Shown here in pieces: positions 34,452 through 42,600 of a stretch of DNA of 64,000 nt. The notes under the pieces were generated by a model. The model ran no database searches and had not been told where the DNA came from. It saw only the letters and a program-made list of their open reading frames with translations. How positions within the stretch are numbered: the stretch's first letter is position 1; each line of letters starts with the position of its first letter. The position numbers and the translations under genes were made by a program. This DNA comes from an uncultured Capnocytophaga sp. GTDB taxonomy: Bacteria; Bacteroidota; Bacteroidia; Flavobacteriales; Flavobacteriaceae. The DNA lies in NCBI RefSeq assembly GCF_937936315.1, contig NZ_CALGWU010000060.1, positions 10,230-74,229 of the forward strand. The letters run 5' to 3'.

Positions 34452-36107
34452 ATGAAAAAGAATATATATAAAATTATAGCTGTAAGCTTGCTGTTAGCCA
34501 CTACAACGGCTTGCGAAAAAACCTTTGACGAATTGGCAAGTAACCCTAACCAACAGGACGTAAATGGGTTTTACAATACCCCACAAAATATCAACAAAGG
34601 GGTGATAGGAATCTATGCCTATATCACTACCCCTCGTGCGATGGGTACTGCAGGACGCTTGCAAATCAATCGTGGTGATGAAAGTAGTGATGCTTCCGAC
34701 TATGGGGCTCCTGGTCAGTATTCAGCTCAACTTACCTCGTCTTGGTATACCATAGTACAGCCTTATGCACTCTTCTATACAGCAGCTTCTCAAGCCTGCC
34801 AGATGATAGAGGCAATTCCTAACGTAAACTTTAGTAACCAACAGCTGAAGAATGCTTATTTAGGAGAAGCTTATTTTCTAAGAGCCTATACACATTGGTT
34901 TTTATTCCTCAACTTTCGCAATATCCCATTGATGAAAGAATTGCCAAAGTCTGCCAAAGACTACAAACCTCAGGCAACTCCTGAAGAAGCTTGGGATTTT
35001 ATCATCTCCGACCTCAAACGTGCTAAAGAACTCTTGCCTGAAAAAGGTTTTTGGAAAGGTGAATCAATAGGGCGAGTTACCAAAGGCTCAGCTATCGCAC
35101 TACTCGGTAAAGCTTATTTGTACCGCTCGGGCATTGAACGCTATTATGGCAATAGCACCACTACCTATTACAACGAGGCAGCTGCCGAGTTCAACGAGCT
35201 TATCCTCAGTGGTAAATATCGCTTGGTAGCCGATTATAACGACAACTTTAAGGTAGCTACCGAAAACAACGATGAGTCTATTTTTGAGCTCCAATTTTTG
35301 GGCGATGTAACCAATACAGGTTTCAACCCTGGTTTGTCTAACAGTGGGGTGTGGCGTGACCCTCGTGGCTATTTGCCTCCTACCAATAAAAATGCCAGCA
35401 GTAGTGTCATTCACGATTGGGTATACAATACCTTTATCAATTCTAAAGATGCTTCAGGACATACCGACCCACGTATGTTTGGCACTTTGATTTTTGATGA
35501 TACCAAGCCTGAAATCAATGCCCGTACAGGTGATGAAGTGCGTATTTTCGATAATAAGACTTTTGGAGAATACTACGGAACTAAAGGTTTTGGGGTAGCC
35601 AAAGCACAAGCCAAAAAATATAAAGCGGCTTGCCGCAAGGGTATTGACTGGACTCTTAGCACTCGTAACCCTGGAAATAACTTCTATATGTGGAATGGTA
35701 GGGCTAATGGCTTAAACCAAATAGAAATTCGCTATGCCGATGTATTACTAATGTATGCTGAAGCGGTTGTAAATGGGGGTACACAAGGCTCTTTGAGTGC
35801 GTTAGACGCTGTAAACCAAGTACGTGCCCGCGTAGGTATGCCTGCCGTAGCAGCTGTAAATATGAATGTGATAGAAAATGAACGCATCTTAGAACTTACC
35901 CAAGAAGGACATCGCTTTTTTGACCTCTTGCGCTGGGGCAAGGTAGTACAACGCTTTCGTGAATTAGAAGCCAGTGACCCTAATTTTAAACAGTATAACA
36001 CCTCACCTTACCTCCGCTTTCAAGAAAACAAAAATGAGTGGTTACCACTACCTGTAGACGAAGTAGAAGGCAACCCTTATATCCAACGTAATAACCCCGG
36101 CTGGTAA
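34452..36107 (+). CDS. SusD/RagB-type surface glycan-binding lipoprotein (block A)
   Basis: 551 residues. Lipoprotein signal MKKNIYKIIAVSLLLATTTAC with lipidated Cys21. An N-terminal SusD-like TPR region (AYFLRAYTHWFLFLNFRNIP) is followed by the RagB/SusD C-terminal domain (IRYADVLLMYAEAV, LLRWGKVVQRF) and the usual end W.PLP..E...NP..QNNPGW-like. It caps the SusC barrel on the cell surface and binds the glycan. It follows susC by 12 nt and precedes the propeller genes by 16 nt. Confidence 0.93.
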   Translation: MKKNIYKIIAVSLLLATTTACEKTFDELASNPNQQDVNGFYNTPQNINKGVIGIYAYITTPRAMGTAGRLQINRGDESSDASDYGAPGQYSAQLTSSWYTIVQPYALFYTAASQACQMIEAIPNVNFSNQQLKNAYLGEAYFLRAYTHWFLFLNFRNIPLMKELPKSAKDYKPQATPEEAWDFIISDLKRAKELLPEKGFWKGESIGRVTKGSAIALLGKAYLYRSGIERYYGNSTTTYYNEAAAEFNELILSGKYRLVADYNDNFKVATENNDESIFELQFLGDVTNTGFNPGLSNSGVWRDPRGYLPPTNKNASSSVIHDWVYNTFINSKDASGHTDPRMFGTLIFDDTKPEINARTGDEVRIFDNKTFGEYYGTKGFGVAKAQAKKYKAACRKGIDWTLSTRNPGNNFYMWNGRANGLNQIEIRYADVLLMYAEAVVNGGTQGSLSALDAVNQVRARVGMPAVAAVNMNVIENERILELTQEGHRFFDLLRWGKVVQRFRELEASDPNFKQYNTSPYLRFQENKNEWLPLPVDEVEGNPYIQRNNPGW

Positions 36108-36123
36108 TTAGCAAATTAATATA

Positions 36124-37791
36124 ATGAAAAGAATAATATTTTTACTTTCAATTACTTTATGTGTAAAGTCTTTCGGTCAGGTACTTCATAACGGTATTCA
36201 GCTACCTGCTGAATGGCCTCCCCGTTATGAAGAGCCTACTGAGAGAAAAGAAATGCCCGTGCCTTATTTGCAGCAAAAACCTGCTGTCATTCCTATCAAT
36301 ACGGGTAGACAGCTATTTGTAGATAACTTTTTGCTTAGCGAGAACCATTTGCAAAAGGTTTATCACACCCCTACTTATTATACGGGCAATCCTGTATTAG
36401 AACCTGATAAAGAATGGGAGAAAACTACCCAAGGAGCCGTCTATGCCTCTCCTTTCAGCGATGGGGTGTGGTATGACGAGCGTGATGGCAAATACAAAAT
36501 GTGGTACCTTACTGGGGCTGGATCGCTCCACAAGCAAGACCCTCAAACTTTCTACACTGGTTATGCCGAATCAACCGACGGTAAGCATTGGATAAAGCCC
36601 GCAATGGGAGTTTATAGCAATACTAATATTGTAGAAACCTCTAACCGCGATGCGGCTACAGTTTGGCTCGACCGCAATGAAAAAGACCCTGCCAAACGCT
36701 GGAAACTTTTCAATGTAGAACGTCGCCCGTCCGATCGCCGTTGGCAAATAGTACTCAAGTACTCTCCTGATGGTGTACATTGGAGCAAAGGGGTAGCACA
36801 ATCGGGTGATATATACGACCGCTCATCGGCATTCTACAACCCTTTTACTAAAAAATGGGTCATTAGTATGCGCTATGGCACCCCCGTGTCAAGCCGTTCA
36901 CGTGCTTATGTAGAGCACTCTGACCCTGAGGAGCTGGTATCGGTAACCCACCGCATACGCAAAGACGACCGCGATAAGCACATGCACTACTGGTTTGCTC
37001 CTGACGACAAAGAGCTACGCCACGAAAAATACCCTGAAGTAGAACCTGGTATTTATAACTTCGATGCGATTGCTTACGAGAGCATCATACTCGGATTCTA
37101 TAGTGCGTGGGCTGGACCTGAAAACAAAGTATGTGAGCAAGATAAAATACAAAAACGCAATGTGATCTCATTAGGCTATAGCCGTGATGGTTTTCACTTT
37201 GCACGCCCTACTCACCAACCCTTTATGAACGTAAATGAAACTAAAGGAGCGTGGAACTGGGGTAATATGCAGTCAGTAAATGGGGTGCCTATCATTGTAG
37301 GTGATTCGCTTTACTTCTACGCCAGTGGACGTAGGCTTAGTGATGTGTTTTGGGATAGTCATACTTCAACAGGCTTGGCTACCTTGCGCCGCGATGGGTT
37401 TGTATCGCTGAAAGCAGACAAAAAAGAGGCTTTTGCCACTACCGAAAAAGTAAGTTTTGACGGCGACTATTTATTTGTAAATGCGGCTCTTCCTAAAGGA
37501 AAATTGTTAGTAGAAGTATTAGATGAAAACGGTACCCCTATCAGTGGTTTTAGCAAAAAAGACTGTATTGGGCTACAAAAAACTGATAGTACTAAAGTAC
37601 GCGTACAATGGAAAGGCAACGCTACCCTTGCCACCCTTAAAGGCAAGCCGGTGCGCTTTAGGTTCTACCTTACTAATGGCGACTTATACGCTTTCTGGGT
37701 ATCGCCTTGGGAAACAGGCGAAAGCCGAGGCTATACTGCTGGCGGTGGTAAAGGGCTAAACCCAAGTGGGGTTGATGAACCAATAAGGTAA
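36124..37791 (+). CDS. Secreted beta-propeller-like protein, copy 1 (unknown function)
   Basis: 555 residues with an N-terminal signal peptide (MKRIIFLLSITLCVKSFGQ). After GRQLFVDNFLLSE it shows repeated blade-like motifs of the form SxDGxxW/F: ESTDGKHW, YSPDGVHW and YSRDGFHF, each next to WY/YF strands. These recall the five-bladed propellers of GH32/GH43-type proteins. The block DPGIYNFDAIAYES-like and the segment TGLATLRRDGFVSL precede a C-terminal beta-sandwich (FYLTNGDLYAFWVSPWETGE). I do not recognise a described enzyme family with confidence. Its place after susCD and the link to the sialic-acid genes suggest a glycan-cleaving role. It has long identical stretches with the next gene. 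Confidence 0.7.
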   Translation: MKRIIFLLSITLCVKSFGQVLHNGIQLPAEWPPRYEEPTERKEMPVPYLQQKPAVIPINTGRQLFVDNFLLSENHLQKVYHTPTYYTGNPVLEPDKEWEKTTQGAVYASPFSDGVWYDERDGKYKMWYLTGAGSLHKQDPQTFYTGYAESTDGKHWIKPAMGVYSNTNIVETSNRDAATVWLDRNEKDPAKRWKLFNVERRPSDRRWQIVLKYSPDGVHWSKGVAQSGDIYDRSSAFYNPFTKKWVISMRYGTPVSSRSRAYVEHSDPEELVSVTHRIRKDDRDKHMHYWFAPDDKELRHEKYPEVEPGIYNFDAIAYESIILGFYSAWAGPENKVCEQDKIQKRNVISLGYSRDGFHFARPTHQPFMNVNETKGAWNWGNMQSVNGVPIIVGDSLYFYASGRRLSDVFWDSHTSTGLATLRRDGFVSLKADKKEAFATTEKVSFDGDYLFVNAALPKGKLLVEVLDENGTPISGFSKKDCIGLQKTDSTKVRVQWKGNATLATLKGKPVRFRFYLTNGDLYAFWVSPWETGESRGYTAGGGKGLNPSGVDEPIR

Positions 37792-37804
37792 ATTAGCAAT
37801 TTAA

Positions 37805-39493
37805 ATGAAGAAAGTATATTTAATTTTCAATATGGTATTGGCAAATACCGCTTTCGGTCAGGTACTTCATAACGGTATAACGCTACCCGCACAGTGGCCA
37901 CCCCGTTATGAAGAGCCTACTGAGAGAAAAGAAATGCCGGTACCCTACCTACAACACAAGCCAGCAGTGATACCTATCAATACCGGTAGACAACTATTCG
38001 TTGATGACTTTTTGCTCAGCGAAAATCATTTGCAGAAAGTTTATCATACCCCCAATTTCTATGCGCAAAATCCTGTGCTAAAAGCTGATAAACCTTGGGA
38101 AAATACCAAAGAAGGTTATCCCTATGCAGCTCCTTTTAGCGATGGGGTGTGGTATGACGAACAAGATAATAAGTTTAAGATGTGGTACTTAGCAGGTGCT
38201 TCTCAAGCAAATGAAGCTAAACACGGTTTGGCTACCTGCTATGCCGAATCGGTAGACGGTAAGCATTGGACGAAACCCTCGTTAGATATAGTGCCCGGTA
38301 CTAACTACGTGGATGTGAACAATCGTGATGCTGCTACTGTATGGCTTGACCGCAATGAAAAAGACCCTGCTAAGCGCTGGAAATTCTTCAATGTAGAATA
38401 TAAAGTAATGAATAATAATGAGTATAAAAGCGATAAAGCGCAATATCAGTTTGTGCTAAAATACTCATCTGATGGTATTCATTGGACGGATAAAGGCGTA
38501 GCACACTCAGGCAGTATAACAGATAGAGCTTCTGTGTTTTATAATCCTTTTACCCATCGTTGGGTTATCAGCATGCGCTATTCAGTGCCGGCTGTATCTA
38601 ACCGTTCGCGCGCCTACTTAGAGCATTCCAATCCAGAAGATGCTGTAAGCCTTGCCCATATGAAGAGTCGGCAAATAAATGATAAGTATAATGTCTTTTG
38701 GTTCACCCCCGATGACAAAGAAAAACGTCACCCTGATTACCCCGAAGTAGACCCTGGTATCTATAATTTTGATGCTATTGCCTATGAGAGTATTATATTG
38801 GGCTTTTACAGTCAGTGGCAAGGACCTGAGAATGGTGTTGCCAAAAAAGCAATGATGCCTAAACGAAATGAGGTGCAATTAGGCTACAGTCGTGATGGTT
38901 TTCACTTTGCACGCCCTACTCACCAGTCGTTTATGCCAGTGAATCCTACCGAAGGGGCTTGGAATTACGGCAATATGCAGTCGGTGAATGGAGTGCCTAT
39001 TATAGTAGGTGATTCTCTTTATTTCTACAGTAGTGGTCGTTCTAAGAATGGTATTTGGTGGGATGCTGGTATGAGTACTGGTTTGGCTACCTTGCGTCGT
39101 GATGGTTTTGTATCGCTCAAAGCTGATAAAAAAAAGGCTTTTGCTATTACTGAGAAAGTAAGTTTTGATGGTGATTACCTCTTTGTAAATGCTGCGGTTA
39201 AGAAAGGCAAACTATTAGTAGAAGTGTTAGACGAAAACGGCTCTCCTATTGCAGGTTTCACTAAAAAGGATTGTATAGTATTGCAAAAAAGTGATAGTAC
39301 CAAAGCACGAGTACAATGGAAAAACAACGCTACCCTCACAGCGCTCAAAGGCAAGCCCGTACGCTTTAAATTCTACCTTACCAATGGCGATCTCTACGCT
39401 TTCTGGGTATCTCCTTGGGAAACAGGTGAAAGTCGTGGCTATACTGCTGGTGGTGGCAAAGGTTTAAACCCCTCAGGTATTGATGAACCGTAA
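37805..39493 (+). CDS. Secreted beta-propeller-like protein, copy 2 (unknown function)
   Basis: 562 residues, a tandem paralog of the previous gene separated by 13 nt. Signal peptide MKKVYLIFNMVLANTAFGQ. The first 60 mature residues are nearly the same in both, as are NRDAATVWLDRNEKDPAKRW, the IYNFDAIAYESIILGFYS block and the C-terminal ~50 residues. Copy 2 has a short insertion near residues 200-212 (EYKVMNNNEYKSDKAQY) and a different loop around 70-130. Differences cluster in loops, which would fit two specificities on one scaffold. No terminator is visible after the stop. Function is unknown; a sialidase-like or related glycosidase activity is a guess. Confidence 0.7.
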   Translation: MKKVYLIFNMVLANTAFGQVLHNGITLPAQWPPRYEEPTERKEMPVPYLQHKPAVIPINTGRQLFVDDFLLSENHLQKVYHTPNFYAQNPVLKADKPWENTKEGYPYAAPFSDGVWYDEQDNKFKMWYLAGASQANEAKHGLATCYAESVDGKHWTKPSLDIVPGTNYVDVNNRDAATVWLDRNEKDPAKRWKFFNVEYKVMNNNEYKSDKAQYQFVLKYSSDGIHWTDKGVAHSGSITDRASVFYNPFTHRWVISMRYSVPAVSNRSRAYLEHSNPEDAVSLAHMKSRQINDKYNVFWFTPDDKEKRHPDYPEVDPGIYNFDAIAYESIILGFYSQWQGPENGVAKKAMMPKRNEVQLGYSRDGFHFARPTHQSFMPVNPTEGAWNYGNMQSVNGVPIIVGDSLYFYSSGRSKNGIWWDAGMSTGLATLRRDGFVSLKADKKKAFAITEKVSFDGDYLFVNAAVKKGKLLVEVLDENGSPIAGFTKKDCIVLQKSDSTKARVQWKNNATLTALKGKPVRFKFYLTNGDLYAFWVSPWETGESRGYTAGGGKGLNPSGIDEP

Positions 39494-39950
39494 GAATTAG
39501 CAAATTTACCGAGTAAGTGAGTTGGGGGTAATCGACAAATTAGCCAATGAGTTTAACCTAAAAAAAATCACATTAAAACAATTTTTCCTATAAATACTCA
39601 CTTTTGCGGCTTGTCCCCTTTGGGTAAGCCAGCGAGTGCTCATAGCTGGGTATGGGCACGGCAATTACCGAGTAAGTGAGTGGGACAACCCCTATCCCCT
39701 GACTCCTAACTCCTAGCCCTATCCTCTTCTATTTATTAAAAAAAATCATGACACATTTTTATAAGAAACGAATAGTATTATTAGATGCTTACGATAACTT
39801 TTTTTATTTTAATATTTTCAATGAATATATAGTTTTTTTCAAGATAAAAATAAAAATATAATAATAATCGAAGAAAATAAAAAAATACATAAATTTTTAT
39901 ATGATTGATTTTTAGTCTCTTGTGTTCGTTTTTAGAGTTAAGGTTGAATT
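39494..39950. other. Gene-free stretch between block A and the nan operon
   Basis: No supported ORF. It holds two copies of CCGAGTAAGTGAGT (39509-39522 and 39668-39681), a TTGTCCCCTTTGGG stretch at 39611, and CCAGC/GCTGG near 39630-39650, all resembling 30.86-31.01 kb. The rest to 39950 is very AT-rich. Confidence 0.6.
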
Positions 39951-40006
39951 TTTAATAAAATATTTAATAAATAATTTGTTTTTTTAAAACAGTTATTATA
40001 CTTTTG
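39951..40006 (+). promoter_or_regulatory. nan operon promoter with TTTAATAAA direct repeats
   Basis: TTTAATAAA at 39951-39959 and 39963-39971, then TTTG at 39975-39978, 20-nt spacer and TACTTTTG at 39999-40006. Start codon is 75 nt further. The arrangement matches that of block A except for spacer make-up. Confidence 0.75.
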
Positions 40007-40080
40007 CGAGGTATTTTAGATGTAAATTTAAAATTGAGGATAAAGCTATTAAATTAAAAAGAATAATTCAAAATTAAACT

Positions 40081-41250
40081 ATGGATTTTAAACAATTAGA
40101 AAAACAATACCGCGATGAACTCTTACAAAATGTAATTCCGTTTTGGTTAGAAAAATCACAAGATAAAAAATATGGCGGCTACTTTACTTGCCTCGATAGA
40201 GAAGGAAATATATTCGATACCGATAAATTTATTTGGCTACAAGCCCGTGAAGTATGGTTATTTGCAATGCTCTACAACCGTGTTGAAAAACGACAAGAAT
40301 GGTTAGATTGCGCTATACAAGGTGCTGAATTCCTCAAAAAATACGGCCATGACGGTAACTTGAATTGGTACTTCTCTTTAGATCAACAAGGTAACCCTTT
40401 GGTAGACCCCTACAATATCTTCTCTTATACCTTTGCCACTATGGCTTTCGGGCAACTAAGCATCGCTACTAGCAATAAAGAATACGCTGATATTGCCAAA
40501 AAAACCTTTGATATCATCCTCTCCAAACAAGAAAATCCCAAAGGCAAATGGAGTAAAGCGCACCCTGGTACGCGCTCCCTCAAGAACTTTGCCCTCCCGA
40601 TGATTTTATGTAATTTAGCTCTAGAAATAGAACCTCTTTTAGAACCTTCCTTTATTGAGGAGGCAATGGAGGCTTGTATCCACGAAGTGATGGAAGTGTT
40701 TTTGCGACCTGAATTGGGCGGTATAGTAGTAGAGAATGTAAATACCGATGGAACACTTTCTGATACTTTTGAAGGGCGACACCTCAACCCGGGGCACGCT
40801 ATTGAGGCAATGTGGTTTATAATGGATTTAGGCAAACGCCTCAACCGCCCCGAATTGATTGAAAAAGCAGTACAAACTACCCTAACAATGCTCAACTATG
40901 GTTGGGATAAACAATATGGGGGTATTTACTACTTTATGGATAGAAAAGGTTGCCCGCCTCAGCAATTAGAATGGGATCAAAAATTGTGGTGGGTACATAT
41001 CGAAACGCTCATCTCTCTCATAAAAGGATACCAACTTACAGGTAATAAAGAGTGTTTGGCGTGGTTTGAAAAAGTACACAATTACACTTGGGAGCATTTC
41101 AAAGATCCTAAATATCCTGAATGGTGGGGCTACCTCAACCGCCAAGGCGAAGTACTTCTCGACCTGAAAGGTGGTAAATGGAAAGGCTGTTTCCACGTAC
41201 CTCGTGGCTTATATCAAGTATGGAAAACAATTGAAATGATCAATGGTTAA
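40081..41250 (+). CDS. nanE: N-acylglucosamine 2-epimerase (AGE family)
   Basis: 389 residues, the usual AGE/renin-binding-protein length, an (alpha/alpha)6 barrel. Typical segments are FWLEKSQDKKYGGYFTCLDR near 14-33, WLQAREVWLFAMLYN near 54-68, FEGRHLNPGHAIEAMWF near 225-241 with the conserved His pair, and KLWWVHIE..LI near 302. It converts N-acetylmannosamine to N-acetylglucosamine, as does NanE of Bacteroides. It is first in an operon with mutarotase, transporter and lyase, which supports that substrate. Its stop overlaps the next ORF as TAATG. Confidence 0.9.
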   Translation: MDFKQLEKQYRDELLQNVIPFWLEKSQDKKYGGYFTCLDREGNIFDTDKFIWLQAREVWLFAMLYNRVEKRQEWLDCAIQGAEFLKKYGHDGNLNWYFSLDQQGNPLVDPYNIFSYTFATMAFGQLSIATSNKEYADIAKKTFDIILSKQENPKGKWSKAHPGTRSLKNFALPMILCNLALEIEPLLEPSFIEEAMEACIHEVMEVFLRPELGGIVVENVNTDGTLSDTFEGRHLNPGHAIEAMWFIMDLGKRLNRPELIEKAVQTTLTMLNYGWDKQYGGIYYFMDRKGCPPQQLEWDQKLWWVHIETLISLIKGYQLTGNKECLAWFEKVHNYTWEHFKDPKYPEWWGYLNRQGEVLLDLKGGKWKGCFHVPRGLYQVWKTIEMING

Positions 41251-42554
41251 TGAATAATGATAAAGAACATATAATATACAAAACTTTGTCAAAGTTTTTA
41301 ATGCCTGCCGTGCTACGGTCTTTGATAAAGTCTACTCAGTCGCTTTTGCTTCACTGCATTCCCCCCTTGGGGGGGGTAAGGGGGAGGTTGTCATTAATTT
41401 TCCTCCTTGCCTTAATATCTTGTACAGAAACCCAAAAAGAACAACCTATGAAAATGAATATTACAGCACTTACTACTCAAGGCTTAGAAGGCGACCTTCA
41501 AAAAGGCGTCTCTGCCGCTTATGCTGCTCTTATAGATGATAATCTATTAGTAGCTGGAGGGTGCAACTTCCCTGATAAACTAGGTTTTGAAGGTGGAAAA
41601 AAAGTGTTTTATGACGAAATTCTTCTTTTTAATAAAACACAAAATCAATGGCAATCCATAGGTAAACTCCCCCAAGCTGCTGCTTATGGGGTATCAGTAG
41701 CCATTCCCGATGGCTATCTGTGGATAGGAGGACAAACAGCTACAAATTCTTTAGCTAATTGCTATAAAGTGCAATACTCAAAAGAAAAAGGTCTTATTAC
41801 CCTTACTGATTTTCCTGCTCTGCTCGAACCTCTAGACAACTTTGCAGGAACTAGTGTAGGTAGCAAGGTGTTTATAGCTGGGGGAAGCGCTGCAGGAAAA
41901 GCCTCTAATAAAGTATTTTATATAGATGTCACTACTGGCAAAGAATGGAAACAGTTACCCGATTTCCCTGGTGATGCAAGGGTTCAACCCATATTAGCTG
42001 CCATCAAAAAAGATAACGATACCCTTTTGTATGTCTTAGGAGGATTTTTCGGAGGCGATGCTACTAAAACGCCTACTATGGGTGAAAAAGTACTAGCTTT
42101 TAGCCTCAAACAACAACAGTGGCACGAAGTAACTCTACAAGAAAACCCTAATAAAGAAATCTTTTCACTTACAGGAGCTACAGCTTTGGCTATTGACAAT
42201 CGTTATATTGCTTGTTTTGGAGGTGTGAACCACAGCCTATTCATCAATACTATTACAGACCTTTACCACTTGGGTAAAGATACTTCCCTTACAGATGAGC
42301 AACGCAAGCAGAAAAACTACGACTATATGTCGCATTATATGACCCAACCTATAGCGTACTACAAGTTTAACCAAGAATGCTATTTGTTTGACACCCACAC
42401 AAAACAATGGTCGGTACTCAATATACAACCTGATTTTGCTCGTGCAGGTGCTACTTTAGTAGGTACTCCCAATGAGTTTTATCTCATTCAAGGAGAACTT
42501 AAACCTGGCGTGCGCAGTCCTAAAACCTATAAACTTAAAATATTGTCTAACTAA
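41250..42554 (+). CDS. nanM: NanM-like sialic acid mutarotase (Kelch propeller), start uncertain
   Basis: The conserved part begins around ITALTTQGLEGDLQKGVSAAYAALIDD and has Kelch-type blades (LLVAGGCNFPD, YLWIGGQTA, VFIAGGSAAGKASNKVFYID, YIACFGGVNHSLF), matching the cyclically permuted mutarotase family that speeds anomer exchange of Neu5Ac in the periplasm. The hydrophobic LSLIFLLALISC preceding it is a lipoprotein signal, but no ATG lies just before it. A GC-rich repeat (about 41359-41387) encodes CIPPLGGVRGR there instead. Possible starts are ATG 41250 (overlapping the epimerase stop), ATG 41301 and TTG 41388. The signal region seems altered by the repeat. Confidence 0.85.
   Translation: MNNDKEHIIYKTLSKFLMPAVLRSLIKSTQSLLLHCIPPLGGVRGRLSLIFLLALISCTETQKEQPMKMNITALTTQGLEGDLQKGVSAAYAALIDDNLLVAGGCNFPDKLGFEGGKKVFYDEILLFNKTQNQWQSIGKLPQAAAYGVSVAIPDGYLWIGGQTATNSLANCYKVQYSKEKGLITLTDFPALLEPLDNFAGTSVGSKVFIAGGSAAGKASNKVFYIDVTTGKEWKQLPDFPGDARVQPILAAIKKDNDTLLYVLGGFFGGDATKTPTMGEKVLAFSLKQQQWHEVTLQENPNKEIFSLTGATALAIDNRYIACFGGVNHSLFINTITDLYHLGKDTSLTDEQRKQKNYDYMSHYMTQPIAYYKFNQECYLFDTHTKQWSVLNIQPDFARAGATLVGTPNEFYLIQGELKPGVRSPKTYKLKILSN
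41359..41388 (+). repeat. GC-rich repeat at the nanM 5' end
   Basis: ATTCCCCCCTTGGGGGGGGTAAGGGGGAGG-type sequence with a CCCCC/GGGGG hairpin. A relative lies at 42569-42598 before nanT. Its base make-up is unlike the surrounding AT-rich DNA. Confidence 0.7.
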
Positions 42555-42568
42555 AAAGCCCCACTAGT

Positions 42569-42598
42569 TCCTTTCCTTGGGAAGGGGTAGGGGAGATA
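42569..42598 (+). repeat. GC-rich repeat just before nanT
   Basis: GTTCCTTTCCTTGGGAAGG followed by GGTAGGGGAGAT. It shares the plan TTCC..CCTTGGG..GGGGTA.GGGG.AG with 41359-41388 and likewise abuts a start codon. Confidence 0.7.
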
Positions 42599-42600
42599 TT

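Noticed and set aside
40425..40895. 156-codon minus-strand ORF inside the epimerase gene
   Set aside because: Fully antisense to a well-supported AGE gene, with no recognisable motifs.
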